Of a DNA stretch of 64,000 nucleotides, positions 22,768 to 35,095 are shown one piece after another. A model generated the notes under the pieces. That model was not told where the DNA came from and made no database searches. It saw nothing but the letters and a program-made list of their open reading frames with translations. Within the stretch, counting starts at the first letter, position 1. Each line of letters opens with the position of its first letter. Origin of the DNA: Toxonevra muliebris (lineage: Eukaryota; Arthropoda; Insecta; Diptera; Pallopteridae); assembly GCA_963691655.1 (NCBI GenBank), contig OY829326.1, forward strand, positions 71,169,235 through 71,233,234, written 5' to 3'. Position numbers and translations under genes: made by a program.

Positions 22768-25026
22768 CAGGATTGACTAATAAAGGTTACAATGAGGATT
22801 GTTGTACTTGAATTTATTTTGTTTTAGTATAGCTTCTAAACCGTAAAAAAGTGAGGATATATGTGCCATATTTGACGAATGTAATAGCGATGACGGTTTT
22901 GATTTTTCCCACGATGACAGTTTAGGCAAGAATGATTCCTTGACAGTAAAATTATCGGCTCTACTTTGACAATTATTTTACATCTGTTCCTATTCTGGTA
23001 TATCTTTCCAAAGAAAGCATTCTAAGTTTGGGGACCATGACACGTTATCGAATTTCTGGCTGCAAACTGCCGCAAGGAAAGGATTTACGAAAAGAAGAAC
23101 ATTGTGTGAAAAATGTGACTTTGTGTTGCAACAAAAATAACAATTGCTTCAAAGCATTCCATACAATGCAAATATAATTTTATACCCTTGTAGCTCAATG
23201 TTGTAGTACTGTAACAAACCTTATTTTTAAAGAAAAATACACTTTTATGAAAAAAAAAATCGAATTTTAAAAAAATATGTGTGTTTTTTATCTAAAAAGT
23301 TTCCAAAATTATATCAGTTTTCATATTTATGAAGTTGAGTTACAACGGGTTAATTTAAATTTTTATTGAAAAAACATGTTCCGACCGATTTTCAAATTGA
23401 ATTATTTCCTAAGAGCGGAAGATAGTAGAGCATATTTTTGCGTATTCCGACTAAAGAAAAGCGCCCTCTAAAATTTAGAAAAAATCCAGGAACATATTTT
23501 TACACATTTTATAGTTTTTGTCCCCCAAAGTTCGTCAATTTTCAGATTTCTTATTTTAAAAAATTGAATGCAGAATTTTTAGCTTTTCATGTCTTGATCA
23601 AAAAATATCACCAAAAGTTTCCTTGATAAATTATAAATACAAAACAGGGACTTTCGGAAGAATATCAGTAAAAACTTATTTTTCAAATAATTTTTACTCA
23701 ACGGACTAAAAAACTAAAATCCAATGATCAAACATTTTTGTGAAAAAATTGTCGAGTTTGAGCTGCTCTTACACCCACACTTATTTTTTCGCCAAGATTT
23801 TTTGGGTTTTTCTTAGCATTTTTCTTAGTATTACCTATGCATTTTTTGAATTTTGTCTATGGGACGAATCATTGTGTGTCGTTAGTTTTCTGGACTGGTC
23901 AAAATTCGGAAAGGTCAAAATCTCTTGGCTGGCTTTTCACTCCACCATTTGTCGAAACCAAATAAAGGGCATAGCCGGGTTTCCATGTCAAAAATGCCCC
24001 CAAACCGAATCAAGTTTCGAATAGACTAAATTTTTATACCGTTATCTGCAGTTTTTAATGAGTAATGGCGGATTTTGTAAATTTCATATTTCGCATTTTT
24101 TAGTCCAAGGAAAAATCTGAAAAAATTAACAGTAATTCTTTAGTTTAGGAGATATATTTGAAATTTTTTCGCGAATTTTCAGATGCGAAATTTGCGATGA
24201 AAAAAATCGCGAAACTTTTTACATGTGATTTTTTCATACTAAAAATAGGTTTACTACTCTGATTTTTCTTATGTAAATAAGTTGCTTCCGAATACTGATA
24301 CTCCAATTTTTTGAGATTTTTGCAAGGTGTGGACGGGGGTCAAAAAAATTAAAAACCGAAATTGGCCTTTCTTATGAAAGGTATTTACTTGTAATACCAT
24401 AAGGCTATGAAAAAAATCAATTACTGCTATTAACTCTCAACTATCTGTTATTTTCGCAGAATTTTTTTTTAAATTTTTTTTACAAAATTTTTTTTATGAA
24501 AATTAAAAAAATTTGTTGATTATGGCATATCACATTCATTACGCAGTGCAACGAATTTTCAACTTTTGTCTTATGTGCGAGATTTTCCAACGGTTTTAGA
24601 GTAATTTAGGGTCGCTAATTACGACTGCGTACTCAGTTCATCACCTCTAGTTCACCCACAATATGGACCCTGAAGCCAGAAAAATGGGGTCTTCAGGGGA
24701 TATTAAGAAATTTCTTTATTTCTACAGATACGAATTTGTTGTCTAAAGTAAAGTTGTTAAGCACAAAGAGATAAACAATTTTTGCAAATATACTTTTCCT
24801 CCATATTTTCTTCTTTCTGAAAATGGGGTTTTAGGCCCCCTTTTTCAATAAAAGCCCGATAAAACAAAAACCGCTGAGAAAACTATTATAATATCTTTGA
24901 TGAAAATATTCTTTCTTAAAAATTATAGGGGGTCCCAGAACATTAAAATAACCTACGAGGTACAATTTTTCCAGAATAATGCAGAAACCGAATTTTTTGC
25001 TTTTGGATCGATCCACTCAAACTTCC
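22768..25026. other. Non-coding AT-rich stretch
   Basis: No exon, RNA or transposon end was identified. Long F/K-rich frames here come from AT-rich composition. Confidence 0.4.
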
Positions 25027-25139
25027 TAAGTAAATAATGGAATTGTTTGTTCTTGTAATTGCATTAGGCTTTATTTTATGGGCTCCACATGGAAGCCTAC
25101 TGTAATTACAACAAACAAACGATTCCACTATTTACTTAC
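25027..25139. repeat. Hairpin element with arms of about 45 bp
   Basis: The left arm TAAGTAAATAATGGAATTG and following GTAATTGCATTAGGCTT pair with the right arm AAGCCTACTGTAATTAC and GATTCCACTATTTACTTA, with a central loop of about 20 bases. It looks like a short palindromic MITE. Its right end overlaps the 3' end of the open frame at 25132-25434. Confidence 0.78.
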
Positions 25140-25434
25140 TGAGTCTGAATGGCTTGTTTCTAATCATTCGGATCATTCGAGAGAAAGATACTTGGTAGGG
25201 TTTATGGTCCAATATGCGTGGGCGACGTGAGCCTAAAAAGATGGGGTCATGAGCTGTAAGCACATAAAAATATTGTAGCTTCGTTGGCTGTGTTGAGCGA
25301 ATGGAAGAAAACGCTTCGGCAATGAAGTTATACTTTTCGAGCCACTGTGTGGAATGCCCTTGTTCATACAAACTGGCGCCAGCGCACGCATAGCAAAGGC
25401 TATTAAGCCGACCGATCATCGGTTGTAGAGCCAT
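25132..25434 (-). other. Unrecognised 100-codon open frame
   Basis: The frame encodes MALQPMIGRLNSLCYACAGA and 80 further residues of ordinary composition (CAGASLYEQGHSTQW; RRPRILDHKPYQVSF), richer in GC than the flanks. I do not recognise a domain. TTAG directly before the ATG and GTAAGT near the end could be read as splice sites, but the GTAAGT belongs to the hairpin arm at 25139 and the TAG is also an in-frame stop. It may be a fragment of an unidentified repeat rather than a gene. Confidence 0.2.
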
Positions 25435-25439
25435 CTAAC

Positions 25440-27230
25440 CAAGTATGTTTGGCTTGTAGCTCCTTTAAAATTGTGTGCCATTAACCATATTTCATAACCA
25501 TACAGATTAGATGTTCCAGTTGAAAAGGGCGGATTTCGCTTGATAGATATGGCTGATATGAATCCCTCTTGTGTTGTGCTTTACCTTTCATTTAATTTAT
25601 AAATTTATATTTTCCTGTTGAAGATCATCTCTACATCTCTTTCTACCGTCTCTTAAATAGCAAAATAAAAAGAGTAGGTGACAACCAAGGATCAAAGCAA
25701 TGAAAAATAATTTTCCTCTACAATTTAATTAATTTAAAATGTTGTTCACTTTTCAGCAGGAAAAGTTGTTGACAACAACAGTAAACTTAAAATTATTCAT
25801 CCTTAATTAATCAAGCGACATCGCTGTCCTCGTAATCATCATCACAATCTTCATCATCATCGTTGTCACATTCCATCCAGTGCAGCAATGAAAACTGAAT
25901 TCATTCTAAATTTATGCATTTTTGCTCAAGGTCATCTCCTTGCAGCTCGTAATTCTTCTTTCATCTTCTTTGTAATTTAATTGCATTAAATGCAAAAGTC
26001 GTGATAAGTAAATACATGGAAAGTTGAACTTAAATCCAAAGCTAAAAATGCAAGAAAATGCAGAGAGAGATAGAGAGAGAGAGAGGGAATAAAGGGAAAA
26101 GAGAAAGAGCAAAAATGTTGCGCGCGTTATTCATTCGAATTTGCATTTTCTCATTCATTCATTTTTTTATTCAATTTATTTTCATTTTCTTTTCTACTGA
26201 TTTTATTTTCTTTTCAATTCGCAAAATAATAGTAACTAAGAAAGGAATGAAAAAAAAACGAACCAGGAATTGTGTCATTTCATTTTCCAAAGGCGTTGAC
26301 AGAGGGCGCTTTTGTATATAAGTATTACAAAACGTGTATATGTGCATGTATGTGTAATATGCATACGAGTATGTGTGTATGTTTCTGGAAGAACCCAGTG
26401 GGAAAATAGAGAGCACCGAAAACGCTTTGTAGCACTTCTTCATTGTTTAGCACGAATATATTTTAATGTAAGAAAATAAGCTTTCCTTATTTCTTCACTA
26501 TTCTTTATATATAGCATGCGCCTCATATTTTTAGTGTTTTCCATGTAAATTCGCTGGGATGCGCTAACGGCTGCATGCAATAGCAGCAGCAGCCCTATAT
26601 GTGATGATGGCGTTTTAGCGCCGCAGGACGGTTGGTTGGTTATAACGTGTTGTCATTATTCTTTTGTAATGTCGCCTCTTTCACTTTGTGCTCCCTTTTG
26701 AAAGATACTTGTGCTCGTATAAGTATATATTTTTTTCGACATTGTGATAGTGTAATGTTTTTTTTCCTTTGTCATAAATATGTGTATGAGTATCATAATA
26801 CTTTTGTAGTTTGTAAACATCTTAAACTATTCTAGCTATTTGCTATAAAAATTACACCATGCAGTAAGAAATATTTTTTGCTATTTAAATAATAATTTGC
26901 TAAAATAATTTTCATCTAGCCCATCTTCGATATATGAAATAAGCACATATTGAGAAATATTACTCTTTACGCAATCGGAACTTAAACTTCACATCAAAAA
27001 CCCAAAACCCTTGCATAAAATGGTAAAATTTAACTATTCATTCAAATATTTCGTTATCAAAAACACATTAAAATTAATGTTAGACTTCATAGCAGTAGTG
27101 TGGGGCTCAATACTTGATTGACCATTGAAGCTCCGAAACATAGAATTCGAGATATGCGCGTTTTGATTAAGAAAACAAAAGAAAAAAAAATTGGGAAAAT
27201 TAAATTTAATTAAAGTCAATGTCTAGAAGT
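25440..27230. other. Non-coding stretch with GA-rich and TG-rich tracts
   Basis: It holds a GAGA-rich tract at about 26058-26110 and a TATGTGTGTATG-type tract near 26330-26385. No exon is supported on either strand. Confidence 0.45.
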
Positions 27231-27310
27231 TTAGGTTAAGTGGCTATTCGTAAGGACACACTTAGGCCAAATACGGCCCGTTGTGTTACCACGAGGGTGT
27301 TTCAATCCAC
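27231..27310 (-). repeat. SINE body fragment
   Basis: On the minus strand the order is GGTAACACAACGGGCCGTAT, then GGCCTAAGTGTGTCCTTA and AGCCACTTAACCTAAAC. It corresponds to the 3' body of the SINE at 37685-37990 in reverse orientation. The tRNA-like head is absent. Confidence 0.65.
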
Positions 27311-27656
27311 CCCCTTTAGAACCTGAAAATTTAATTGAACCAATTAGACTTTGTTATAAAACTAAATAGGTCCCCTAGGTCAGTTGACTTGTCTAGAAAA
27401 CACTTATTGTGTATCGAGAATTGGCATCTAATGTTGTTGAGATATGAAGCCCCTGGTCAAGCCGCGTATCGAGTTATTGCGAGAACAAAGAACCGAATGC
27501 ACAACACTATATTTATTTGCAGCACTAATGGATTCATGGAAGACTTTAGTGATAAGCAACACCCTCCTTTTTTAAATAAAAAAATTGAGATCGTACCATT
27601 TTAACATCCGAAAACAATATGGCAGTCGGATATTTCGGAACAAAAACATTTGGTTA
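27311..27656. other. AT-rich spacer
   Basis: A plus-strand frame at 27335-27604 has no recognisable domain. The spacer ends with TTA (27654-27656), the left target duplication of the next MITE. Confidence 0.4.
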
Positions 27657-28172
27657 CACAGGCCGACAAAATTTGGCCGAAACTTTTACCCAGAAACCAG
27701 AATATACTTTCCTGAAGGTGTTTGACGCGCCGAGGAATGCCGAATGCGTCGGAAAATTGTATTTATTTAATGGCTTTCATTTTTAAAAAAATCGAGAAAT
27801 AGATCGAACTACGAACTACTTCATTTCAACATACGATTCCTCAAAGATGAAAAAAGATATCCGGGCAAATCCAAATACGTGAAGAGTAGTTCTTTTAGAT
27901 ACCATAAATGGTTTTATAAAAAAAAACAGTGACTTACAAAACCGATCGAATTAATAGGCAAGATTAGCATCAAATCAAAAATTAGATAACATCTTTAGGT
28001 TTCAAAATGATTCCGAAAGTTTCGAAATTGCAATCTTTACACACTTTTAGGTTGGAATATCTCAAAACTCGAAGCCATCAGAGAAATTCTGACCATGGAT
28101 TTGAATTCAGCGCATCAAAAACTTTCGGCAAAACTTATTCTGGTTTCTGGGTAAAAAATTAGTCAGCCTGTG
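27657..28172. mobile_element. MITE with TTA target duplication (Harbinger-type)
   Basis: The ends CACAGGCCGAC at left and CACAGGCTGAC reading inward from the right share a nearby inverted segment, ACCCAGAAACCAGAATA. TTA is found immediately outside both ends (27654-27656, 28173-28175). The element is 516 bp with no coding. A 3-bp TTA duplication is typical of PIF/Harbinger MITEs. Confidence 0.75.
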
Positions 28173-28189
28173 TTATTGGGTGCGTCTCC

Positions 28190-28515
28190 CGGACGTAAAA
28201 TCAGAAAAGCTGATTTCAAAGTGATAATCAAAAATCAGTAATCAGTGTTTGCGTCTTAGCAATAGCATGCATTAGTTGTAAAATTTTTGAAAATCATAAA
28301 ATTCTAGTTTGTGAAATGTTTTGATTTATTTCCAAAAATAAAATTATGAACGATTTCGAATTTGTGTCGAGTTAAAGTTTTGAGAAATCACGCTGATCTG
28401 AAAAATTATATGATTAGAAAAATGGCGTCCAAATAGAAGCAGCTTTGCTAATCAGAAACACTCAGCGACCCGTTTCTAAAAAACTCTGAAATTAGCTTTT
28501 CTGATTTTACGTCCG
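28190..28515. mobile_element. MITE with 22-bp inverted ends
   Basis: CGGACGTAAAATCAGAAAAG at left is repeated inverted at right (ending at 28515), and the arms continue with CTGATTTC/CTAATTTC. Outside, GGGTGCGT at left and the inverted GGGAGCGT at right may be the true outermost ends. It begins about 17 bases after the previous MITE. Confidence 0.75.
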
Positions 28516-28836
28516 CTCCCATTACGTTACGCTCCCATTATCAGCGATCTCTTCGTTGCCTTCGTATAAAAAACTAAAAATGATCAATTTATTAAACGTT
28601 TTTGTTTTCCTTTTTGATGTCGTTTTATCGAATAAAAATAGAAGTAATACCGAAAGCATATCGTGCCCATTTCGCACCGTATACTTTAATTAATGCAGCA
28701 TAGTATTGATGTTAAGTTAATGGAGTTTAACTGAACGTTTGACCGTTGGGCAGAGTATTCAGTTTGACCGTTGGCCAGATGGGATCAGAACGAGGTGGCT
28801 TATCTTCAAGCTCTTCAGTCAAGATTTTTCGACTTA
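28516..28836. other. Spacer before the Tc1 element
   Basis: GACCGTTGGGCAGA and GACCGTTGGCCAGA occur 25 bases apart near 28741-28780. No gene was seen. Confidence 0.4.
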
Positions 28837-30181
28837 CAACTACTCACACTCAAAGTGGGACACGGGGTATAAATGCGCTACTATTGAAAGGTGAAAGGGT
28901 TACATTAGTTATTTTACATAATGTCGGCAAAAGGTAAAACTACAGTTGAAGAACGATAAATTGTTATTAATAATTATAAAAAGGCGCATGTCGGTTAGAG
29001 AAATCGGTGTTATAGTTGGTAAAAAGAAAATTCAACCGTGTTTAATATCATAAAAAGATACCGCGCAACTGGCCATGTTGAAAACAAAAAAAGAAATGCC
29101 GCAATTATCAGACCGAGATGCTCGATTTGTCCTAAAAGAAAAAAACCATCCCGTACTATCCGCCGTAGACCTTAAAAATAAATTGAAAGACATGAAAAAC
29201 CTTGACGTGAGCTCGGAGACAATGCGCAGACTTTTGAGGAGTAACGATTTGCACGGCATAGCAGCTCGTCGCAAACCTTTGATATCGGAAGTAAATTGTC
29301 AGCTAAGATATGAATACGAGAAAATAAAGATGCTGTGTTTTGGTCAACCGTAGGCTTCCAAGGTTTACAAGCATTCATTATTTCATCGAGATTTTTTTTC
29401 TGCCCAAAGATCGTCTTCATAGATGAGACCAAAATTAATATCTTAGGTCCGGACCGCAAGGAATTTGAGGTCAAAGCAATCAATAAAACGGTTAAACATG
29501 GTGGAGGATCGCTTATAATATGGGGCTGCATGGCTGTGTCAGGTATTGGCAAAAATATTGACATTTTGAAAGAAAATGTTAGTGAGAGCACAGAAAAGCT
29601 TTGCATAAAAGACACTTTTGTATTTTACCAAGACAACGATCCTAAACATAAGTCGTGGAATGCAAGGAATTGGTTGATTTATGTCTTAAAGTGTTTGTCA
29701 CACCCCCACAGTCACCGGACTTTAACGTTATAGAACACTTGTAGGCAGAATTGAGGAAAAGATTAGCTAAAAGGAACCTTAAAAGCAATGCTGTCTTGAA
29801 AAAAACGGTTATAGTTGAATGGCAAAATATTGAGGTTTCTTTCTGCAAAAAACTAGTTGATAGCATGCCACGACGTTTTCTAGCAGTGATTGAGAGCAAT
29901 GGCTAATCAACAAAATATAGAAAACATTCCCCATAACCCAAAATTCGCCTACGATCTTTCACGTGTCCCATTTTGAGTGTGGTTTTCATAAAAAGGAATA
30001 CAAGTATAAACGCTGAAATTTTTTTATTTAAGATTGAAATAAATTTATTTGTTATGTTATTGTTTTGGTTATTGAGTATTAAAATTATGTGTATTAAAAA
30101 ATGTTTAACAAGAGCAAGGACTTATATTTTTGATTTTTAACGCAGTTGTACGCGGTGTCCCACTTTGAGTGTGAGTAGCTG
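28837..30181 (+). mobile_element. Full-length Tc1-family transposon, inactive
   Basis: The 27-bp terminal inverted repeats are CAACTACTCACACTCAAAGT plus GGGACAC at left and the same at right with CAG for CAA. TA is found immediately outside both ends (28835-28836, 30182-30183). The 1345-bp length matches the family (about 1.3 kb). It is the best-preserved transposon in the window; only the transposase has failed. Confidence 0.93.
28921..29904 (+). pseudogene. Tc1 (DD34E) transposase with stops and frameshifts
   Basis: The start MSAKGKTTVEER is followed by a stop where Gln is expected, then VINNYKK. The DNA-binding half continues at 29075-29330 (PQLSDRDARFVLKEK...ETMRRLLRSNDLHG). The catalytic half at about 29400-29730 shows VFIDETK (first Asp), the phrase HGGGSLIIWGCM, and YQDNDPKH (second Asp). 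After a +1 shift it reads PPQSPDFNVIEHL with the catalytic Glu, followed by TAG where Trp usually stands. The tail LVDSMPRRFLAVIESNG ends at 29904. All three catalytic residues are still present, but at least three lesions separate them. Confidence 0.9.
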
Positions 30182-30183
30182 TA

Positions 30184-33100
30184 TTTTCTTAATTCTTAGT
30201 TATTAGACTATGAGCTTACCAGTATCTTTGGTGTTTGCTGAGGAGGCATATGCTGAATAAGTTGAGAATTTTTGTATATGTATAAACAAAAATATATGTA
30301 CAACTGTCAAACAAAAGTACAAAAAGTTATAATTGTACACACAAATCAAATAAGGCTTCATCTTACCGCATAAAAAGCCCTTTGTTGACCGAGTAAAAAT
30401 ATATTCGTTGAAACGGAATATAAACGGTATAAAATCGAACCCGTTTCAACTGTATGAAAATAGTATAAAATTGTTTCACAAAAAATTGGCACTTTATCGG
30501 ACTGTTTTTGTAAATTTCTTCAGGCAGTAAGGCTTTGGTTATGTTCAGATTTTTCTTACTGCGGAATAATTTCCCCATCATTCAAATAGAAGAAAATTTT
30601 TGTTTTTACAATAGGTTGTCTCACGTTATGATTCCGCAATGTTTGAAATGAACTAGTTGAAGAGCACGCGGGCAAAACGTAATTAGCACAAATTTCAAAG
30701 TTTTACAGGACGACGAAAATCGTTCGCATTTTCTATTTTTTTATATTTTTCTTACCTTAAACTAAAATTTAACTTCCTGGGATAATTTTTATGGTACATA
30801 AAAATTGCAGTTAATATGGACACTGAGAATTATCGACATAACTTTCACATAAATACAGGTAGTCTGGGTGGTCAAAATAGACTTTCTATCTTTTTGCCCG
30901 TGGGTCTTTAGTTATACTTTGTTTTTGTTAGTTGCATGTAATTGAGTTAACGATCTACTGCGTTAATTAAAAGGAATCAACTATTATTTCAACAAAATTT
31001 TAATAGAAAACTGTTTAGAAATAAGGCGGGGCTATTATTTGATATCATATATTCTATAACTATGTTTATTTGAATTTTTATAAATAAATACAATGTGCCG
31101 AGAATAATTTACATAGGTATAAAATATTTTCATTTGAGGAATCAAAAAGTTTTAAAATTTATTTTCTCAAAACTGTTTCCTCATGGAAAAATTTTGTGAA
31201 ACAAGTCCGCATCCTTTAATTATAGCGAAAATATTGCGGTGCCCGAAACCAAATCATTTACATTTCATCATTCAGAAAATTATTGAAATTTTTGAAGTGC
31301 AGCCAAACTTTCAGAGAGCAGTGTATATTTGTGTATGTATTTGGTGAAGAGATGAAAGCATGAAAATGTATAAAGAAAAACAATTTCATCTGCAATAACA
31401 CTCAATGCAGGCGAAGAGCTCTTACCTGTAGCCTCAAGTATTAAAAGATTTGCTTTATCCCTTGCAAATGTTGATATCAATTACATTTCACCAGTGTTAT
31501 TGCTATTTATTCTTAAAAGACTTAAGAAAAAACTGAATAGTCATCACAAAACAATTTAAAATTAAAACTTTAAAATATATTTTCGTTTAAATCTTAAACT
31601 CATGTTGACTCATTGAAATAGAGAAAGATTAAAGGGAATTTCAAAACAACAACTTTTAAAGAAGATTGCATTAAAAAGTAAAAGAATTAACTTTCCTGCT
31701 GTGAACAAAATTAAAAAAATTCTACCTATGAGTATAAAAATAATTTTGTTGTTCTCCTTGGCATAAATCTTAAAATAAGTTTAATGGTGAGGCCCACCAC
31801 GCCCACTCACCCAACACTGCCCACAATGCATCCAGTGAATTATATTGCAATTCTGAGACCTTCCAAAATTTTGTTACTAACTTTCTTTTTTCCCAAAATA
31901 TTCTTCTTAAATTATCGTATTTCTTGAGCATTAAATAATTATGTATTATATTAAAATCAGTATGTCATCAGTGTATAAAATTCCATAAAAAGTTATTAAA
32001 AAATGGCTACAAAAATCAACCCTAAAACACAAACTTTATAACACTGTTTTACGTGTTTTGTCCTTTGCACTTTCACTAAATTGCCGTGACTCGCAAAACG
32101 CGTAGAAAAATTTGGTCTTTAAACCTGGAATAGAATATGAAGATTGATGCTCCGAAGACAATGGATGCGACAGCAGCATTGCGGCAACTGTCAACACTTA
32201 AATAGCATATATATTTGGAACATTCTCTGTCAATGGGAGACCCCACCCCCTGTCCGAAATTGATTAAGGTATTTTAGGGCATGTTTGGGCTCAAATGAAA
32301 GCTTATTATCTCTAGTTTCGAATGCAATAATGCCTTTTTGATTTTGCATGATGGCGGACCAGTATGGCGGCTGCAAGTCTACCACCTCACCTTAAAATAA
32401 TAGTTTTATCAAGCGTACGTTTACCAAAGTCATCATAAAACGACGATAAAAGCCTATTTTTGTGTAATTTCAGTTGATGAAAATGAATCTAATATTATTT
32501 CTCACGGGAAATGTTATGTGTCGTGCCTAACCTTAAAAAATGAAAAATCTCGAAACATAGTTATTCGTGTCCCACGTGTCCGAAGTCATCAGAAAACTTC
32601 CCAACAAAATTATTCTTAACTAAAATATAAAAACTTATTCATCGGATAAATAAAAATAAAATTACGGGCAAGTATATGCTTCAACCTATCAAAAATTGGC
32701 TTTTCGGCCCTAAGTCCTGATTTTGAGGGTTAATTCAAAATTCTGAGTATGCAGTTTTTTTTTTGCTTTACTATACTTACAATTTGAGGTATGTCTCGAG
32801 GAAAGTATATTTTCACTGTCACACAGTGTTACATGAAAAATAAAAATTAAATAATTTTTTTCTCGTTTACAGAGAGATAATTACTTTTTTATTACCAATA
32901 AAATGATAAATAATAGACGTAGAAAAATGTAAAGCCCCATTTTGGAAAGAAAAAGGTTAGTTTTATAGTAACTTAGCTATTTTCGTTTTTTAGAGTGATT
33001 TAAATTATTTTTTTAGCTTTATAATGTGAAAAATGCTGGAAAACGCTTTTTTCAACTTTAGGGCTCGTGAGGACCTCTAAATTTTCTGCGATCGGCACGA

Positions 33101-33229
33101 AACTTTATATTTCTTAGCTTTTTATCGAATCGAATATTTTTAGACCGTGAGACAAAAAAAAACCGACTTTTGCAAAAAATGGCCACCCTAATATATAAGT
33201 ACATATATATATATATATTCTTATGACAA
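30184..33229. other. Non-coding AT-rich stretch
   Basis: No gene is supported. A minus-strand frame near 31480-31420 (STFARDKANLLILEATG followed by GTAAGAG) looks like an exon with a good donor, but it has no convincing acceptor or partner exons. From 33050 to 33195 a GGGTGGCCATTTTTTGCAAA-type sequence, read on the minus strand, could be one end of a MITE, but the other end was not found. Confidence 0.4.
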
Positions 33230-34157
33230 CAAACACATATTGGCTGCAACACTGCGACAATTACCGCATACATCGACTACAATCTATTTCTCGTTTCCAC
33301 GTACAGTTGGGTCTTCGTCTTGAAACGACCTGGGGAACATCTCCGACCAAAGACTGTGCAAAAATCCACACATGGAAGTTCAAATCACTCGCAACGGACA
33401 TTTTTTCCAGACTGGCTAACCTGCTCCTTTCTCTACTACAAAGAGCCGGCGTTGTGTAAAACCCAGGCCCACCACAGATCTAGCTCTGCTCCATATGCAA
33501 CCGCCAGATTCGTCGAAGGTCAGCATCAGTGAAATGCAACCGGTTGCAATAACTGGTGCTATCTGGGGCATTGCTTGGGCTTAAGCTCAACCTATAACTG
33601 GTGCTCAACTTTCAGGGCATCATGTTGTGCAACAACAACAGCACAGCAACAAACAGTGAATAAACAAAAGCCACAAATTCTACAACCAACAAACCTGCAA
33701 CTGTCATAGCAACATCAACCACATCATAGCAGGCAGCAAGCGCAACGACAACACCCTCAACTGCAACTTCTACAGCAGCAGACTCGACAGTCCTCCTAAC
33801 TGCTACTACAGCAGTAGCTGGGTCACCAACAGCAGTAGCTGGGTCACCAACAGCAGCCGTAGCAAACACGACAACGCCAACAAGCTCACCATCACCAATT
33901 GCAACAACGACGACAGCAACACCCACAACGATAACATTCAGTATACCGCAATTTAACTGCAATGGCCACTGAGGCAAGATAGCAGAAATTACAGCATACA
34001 TGGAATGCTAGAACATCAAGATTGCCACCATTCAGGAAACTTAGCTGTCCCAACAATCCACATTGAGGGCATATACCTGCTACAACATCATCAGGGCAGA
34101 TAGAGAAAGAAACAAAGCCGGGGGCCTAGCCTTAATCATCCATAGTTATGCTAAGAA
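33230..34157 (+). pseudogene. Non-LTR retrotransposon fragment: ORF1 end and start of ORF2 endonuclease
   Basis: The first part is rich in CAACAACA/CAGCAGCAG with Gln/Thr/Ala-coding potential, as in the ORF1 linkers of fly LINEs. From about 33945 the plus strand reads FNCNGH (stop) GKIAEITAYM, then ATIQET (catalytic-type Glu codon at 34034-34036), a stop, LSQQSTLRAYTCYNIIRADR and NKAGGLALIIH. This is the beginning of an APE-type endonuclease. It ends abruptly near 34157, with no RT following. Confidence 0.75.
33806..33850. repeat. Tandem duplication of 21 bp
   Basis: ACAGCAGTAGCTGGGTCACCA occurs twice in direct succession inside the LINE ORF1-like region. Confidence 0.85.
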
Positions 34158-34780
34158 AAATGGTATGGCGGAAATTTCTCATACACCCCCAAAATCTCGT
34201 TTTATGGTCAAAAAATGTTTGTTCTTAGTTTGAAAGGGGGAAAATCTGACCATGTATTGTTTATTTTCATGAATTGAAAACTGCAGTTGAAATTAGTTGC
34301 GATTTTTCGATTTATTAATAATTTTTTCGGCTCGGACAATGTTTTTACGATACTATCCGATCTTGGAGATTTTTTGCGAGAAAACACTTTCAAAGTAAAT
34401 TTAATGCCGTGTTGAATGATCTTTTTTTGAATGAAATTGAGTGAAAATTGACGGAGTTGTGTGAATTTTAAGATTACAGTACAGTGCAGAGTGCTCTTTG
34501 ATTCATCCGATCTTGGACATTTTTTCTTAGCATTACTAGACTTTGTCACAGTGTTATTCGTTAGTTAAAAAAATTCCATATATTCGATCGTTCAAATCAT
34601 TCATTCAGCTTTTCAATAGTTGAAGTCTCTCGATAGTTTTTACCAGTACTAAACAATGGAACCAGAATTCAGTACATTTGCGACAGAAACAGAAGCAAGT
34701 ACTTTTGAATTTCTCCTTTGCGACAACCCGAATAAATGAATGAATGAAAAAATCGTTCGATATTCAAAATCATTCAATTA
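34158..34780. other. Spacer, nothing recognised
   Basis: No exon is supported. It ends with TTA (34778-34780), the left target duplication of the following MITE. Confidence 0.4.
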
Positions 34781-35095
34781 GCGCCTGGTTATATTGGTGC
34801 TCGGTGTTTGACGCACATAAAATATTTTCTCCCGTGCTCGGTCAAGGTGGTTACATTCAGCTCGTTGCAGAGTTGTTTTTTGTCAAAATATACTCGTTTG
34901 TTTAATACTATTTTATATGTAATGATACTGTTTTGTAAAATAACTCATTGCCACCCTGAATGCTCGGCGTGCTCGGCATACAATACACCGAGCATATCGT
35001 GTTCGATGTGAGGGTGAGTAAAGACTCTCTCTTTGTGTTCGGTGCAACAAAAATTTCATGGTGTTCGCCGAGCATCTCGCAATATAACCACAGCC
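34781..35095. mobile_element. GGTTATATTGG MITE, copy 1 (full length)
   Basis: It starts GCGCCTGGTTATATTGGTGC and ends, read inward from the right, GGCTGTGGTTATATTGCG. It is flanked by TTA at left and TGA at right, an aged 3-bp duplication. Sub-terminal GTGCTCGGTGTT and GATGCTCGGCGAACAC are also inverted. The interior is 85-90% like the copy at 53269 by eye. The 315-bp length and TTA target suggest a PIF/Harbinger-type MITE. Confidence 0.82.

Noticed and set aside
29172..29615. 147-codon minus-strand frame
   Set aside because: Antisense shadow of the Tc1 transposase.
31420..31480. Minus-strand exon ending in GTAAGAG
   Set aside because: A single plausible donor without an acceptor, partner exons or recognisable protein.
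33612..34001. 129-codon minus-strand open frame
   Set aside because: It is the complement of the CAA/CAG-rich LINE ORF1 region and codes a Val/Ala-rich repeat only.
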